Source: Defluviitaleaceae bacterium
GTDB taxonomy: Bacteria > Bacillota_A > Clostridia > Lachnospirales > WQUN01
DNA: 6,903 nt
NCBI GenBank assembly: GCA_009779525.1
Contig: WREB01000065.1
Coordinates: 1 to 6,903, forward strand
Direction of reading: 5' to 3'
Of this stretch, positions 5,637-6,903 are shown piece by piece. The notes beneath the pieces were generated by a model, which searched no databases, was not told where the DNA came from, and saw only the letters and a list, made by a program, of their open reading frames with translations. How positions within the stretch are numbered: position 1 is the first letter of the stretch; the number at the start of each line of letters is the position of its first letter. The translations under genes were made by a program, and so were the position numbers.

Positions 5637-6500
5637 ATGCTCCCGATATACAAAAAGGAAATCAAGACCTACTTCACCCAAATGACCGGATATATCTTCC
5701 TGACGTTCATGGTGCTTCTGACCGCGATCTATTTCGTGCTGATCAACGTCTTCGGGATGGATCCGCGCTACTACGCCGTGCTTTCCGGGACGACGATACT
5801 GTTCTTCGTGCTTATCCCGACGCTTACGATGCGCCTGTTTTCCGAGGAGTCGCGGCATAAGACGGACCAGCTGCTCTACACTTGCCCGCTTTCGATCGGC
5901 CAAATCGTGCTCGGAAAATTTTTCGCGGCCGTATCGCTGTTTTTGATAGGGATGGCCGCGACGGTCCTGTTCCCGTTCATCCTGAGCCGCTACGGCGAAC
6001 TGCCGGTCAGCCAAATAGCCGGCGCGTTCATCGGGTTCATACTTATCGGGATCTGCTTCGTCGCCGTGGGGTTGTTTATATCAGTTTTGACCGACAACCA
6101 GATCATCGCGGCGGTGGCGACGTTCGCGACGCTCTTCGCGCTTTTCATAATGGATGCGATCGCGAACAGCATGCCGGTGCAGACGGCGCCCTCGCTGATA
6201 TTCGTCGGAGCGCTGATCGTTGGCGTCGCGGCGATACTCTACAGCAGCACGAAAAACATCCTCGCCTCAATCATACTCGCCGCGTTCGGGATCGCCGCGG
6301 CGGTCGCGATGTATTTCATAAACAACCTGATCTTCGACGGCTTCATCGTGAAGACGCTGCAGTGGCTTTCGGTCTATTCGCGCTTCGAAAACCTGACGAA
6401 CGGCATCCTCAACTTCGCCGACATCCTCTACTACGTTTCGTTCGCGGCGCTTTTCATTTACCTGACGGTAAACGTAATCGAAAAAAGGAGGTGGAGGTAG
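5637..6500 (+). CDS. ABC-2 type transporter permease, GldF-like
   Basis: This is an integral membrane subunit that pairs with the ATPase encoded just upstream. It has 287 residues and several hydrophobic segments that read as membrane helices, at roughly 18-38, 50-65, 92-115, 126-150, 155-172, 185-202, 208-228 and 260-280. The N-terminus starts with MLPIYKKEIKTYF, typical of ABC-2 permeases whose first short helix lies along the membrane. The segment PTLTMRLFSEESRHKTDQLL at 61-80, followed by PLSIGQIVLGKF, is the hallmark of the GldF-type family; it contains the cytoplasmic coupling region between helices 2 and 3. The C-terminus is positively charged (EKRRWR). The gene ends in TAG, and the last codons contain the ribosome binding sites of the next gene, only 3 bases away. 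Despite the Gld name, such clusters are widespread in Bacillota that do not glide. The substrate is not evident. Confidence 0.9.
   Translation: MLPIYKKEIKTYFTQMTGYIFLTFMVLLTAIYFVLINVFGMDPRYYAVLSGTTILFFVLIPTLTMRLFSEESRHKTDQLLYTCPLSIGQIVLGKFFAAVSLFLIGMAATVLFPFILSRYGELPVSQIAGAFIGFILIGICFVAVGLFISVLTDNQIIAAVATFATLFALFIMDAIANSMPVQTAPSLIFVGALIVGVAAILYSSTKNILASIILAAFGIAAAVAMYFINNLIFDGFIVKTLQWLSVYSRFENLTNGILNFADILYYVSFAALFIYLTVNVIEKRRWR
6485..6498 (+). promoter_or_regulatory. Tandem ribosome binding sites of the GldG-like gene
   Basis: Two overlapping anti-Shine-Dalgarno complements lie inside the last permease codons: AAGGAGGTG (6485-6493), a near-perfect match but 12 bases from the ATG when counted from GGAGG, and GGAGG (6493-6497), 6 bases from the ATG. 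The second has the right spacing; the first may recruit extra ribosomes. This implies tight coupling of the two genes. Confidence 0.65.
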
Positions 6501-6503
6501 CGC

Positions 6504-6903
6504 ATGGGCGGCTTCTTAAATTCGCTTAAGGACAAGAAGTTCCGGTACGGCACGTTTTCTACCGTTATGATGATGATAGCGGTGGCCGTCTTCATCCTGA
6601 TAAATCTGGTCGCGGGGCGCATCAACGCCTCGTACGACCTGACTTCGGACAAGATGTTCAGCCTTTCGAAATATTCCCGCGACTTCGTGCGCGGCCTCGA
6701 GCAGGACGTCACGATCTACGGGCTGTTCCCGACCGGCGGCGAGAACGTGATGATAAAGCAGCTTATGGAGGAATACGCGTCGCTTTCATCCCGCATATCG
6801 ATCGAGTACCGCGACCCGGTGCTCTACCCCGCCTTCGTCGAGCAGTACGCCAGGATCGACGAGCGCGTCTCAAACAACAGCGTGATAGTCGTAAGCGGCG
6901 ATA
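6504..6903 (+). CDS. GldG-like ABC transporter auxiliary protein, 3' end cut by window
   Basis: This is a membrane-anchored auxiliary subunit predicted to work with the preceding permease and ATPase. The first 133 residues are visible; the frame is open to the window edge. Residues 1-15 are short and basic, and about 16-37 form one membrane helix (VMMMIAVAVFILINLVAG). Straight after it comes SYDLTSDKMFSLS at 43-55, the signature of the GldG / ABC-type auxiliary family (usual form YDLTxDKxYSLS). The stretch after it (FVRGLEQDVTIYGLFPTG and the helix around QLMEEYAS) begins the extracytoplasmic domain that in this family resembles an IFT52/GldG fold. The start is supported by ribosome binding sites in the end of the permease gene. 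The order ATPase-permease-GldG matches related clusters, some of which add a DUF4340-type protein next. The exact function is unknown. Confidence 0.88.
   Translation, partial: MGGFLNSLKDKKFRYGTFSTVMMMIAVAVFILINLVAGRINASYDLTSDKMFSLSKYSRDFVRGLEQDVTIYGLFPTGGENVMIKQLMEEYASLSSRISIEYRDPVLYPAFVEQYARIDERVSNNSVIVVSGD

Noticed and set aside
5637..6903. Gliding motility machinery
   Set aside because: Only the GldA/F/G-like ABC trio is present; this family is widespread in non-gliding bacteria, and the neighbouring genes are flagellar.

Overview
The window reads almost entirely on the + strand as the end of one operon and the start of another. The gene order flgK-flgL-fliW-csrA is the late flagellar cluster of Bacillota, and it also occurs in spirochaetes. 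The FlgK sequence style, the Bacillus-like C-terminal tail on CsrA, strong GGAGG ribosome binding sites and a GldA/GldF/GldG-type ABC cluster all favour a motile member of Bacillota, probably Clostridia, with GC-rich coding sequence. No rRNA or other marker is present, so this is inference and a spirochaete is not excluded.

Bases 1-4391 hold the flagellar part. They contain flgK (cut at its 5' end by the window edge), an unusually long flgL, fliW, and a csrA reading frame interrupted by one in-frame TAG. FlgK and FlgL form the hook-filament junction. FliW and CsrA are the partner-switch pair that, in Bacillus, couples flagellin secretion to flagellin translation. csrA starts inside the fliW stop codon (TGATG), so the two are probably translationally coupled. 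The gene yviE, which lies between flgL and fliW in Bacillus, is absent, and flagellin does not follow csrA.

Bases 4392-4542 are the only real intergenic gap. It is AT-rich, contains an intrinsic terminator, and directly after the terminator T-tract has an extended -10 promoter element that should drive the next operon.

Bases 4543-6903 hold an ABC transporter operon: an ATPase with a TTG start, a polytopic ABC-2 type permease, and the first 133 residues of a GldG-like membrane-anchored auxiliary protein that runs off the window. The genes are tightly packed with strong ribosome binding sites. The substrate cannot be told from the sequence.

The most notable point is the lesion in csrA. One amber codon at the position of residue 19 (Glu in Bacillus CsrA) breaks an otherwise fully preserved gene, and it sits in the loop of a 9-bp inverted repeat. 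It may be a real nonsense mutation, a sequencing or assembly error, or (less likely) a readthrough site. The second notable point is FlgL, about twice the usual size, with a large central insert that contains an internal repeat. I found no mobile element, CRISPR array, tRNA or rRNA, and nothing that amounts to a wholly new system.
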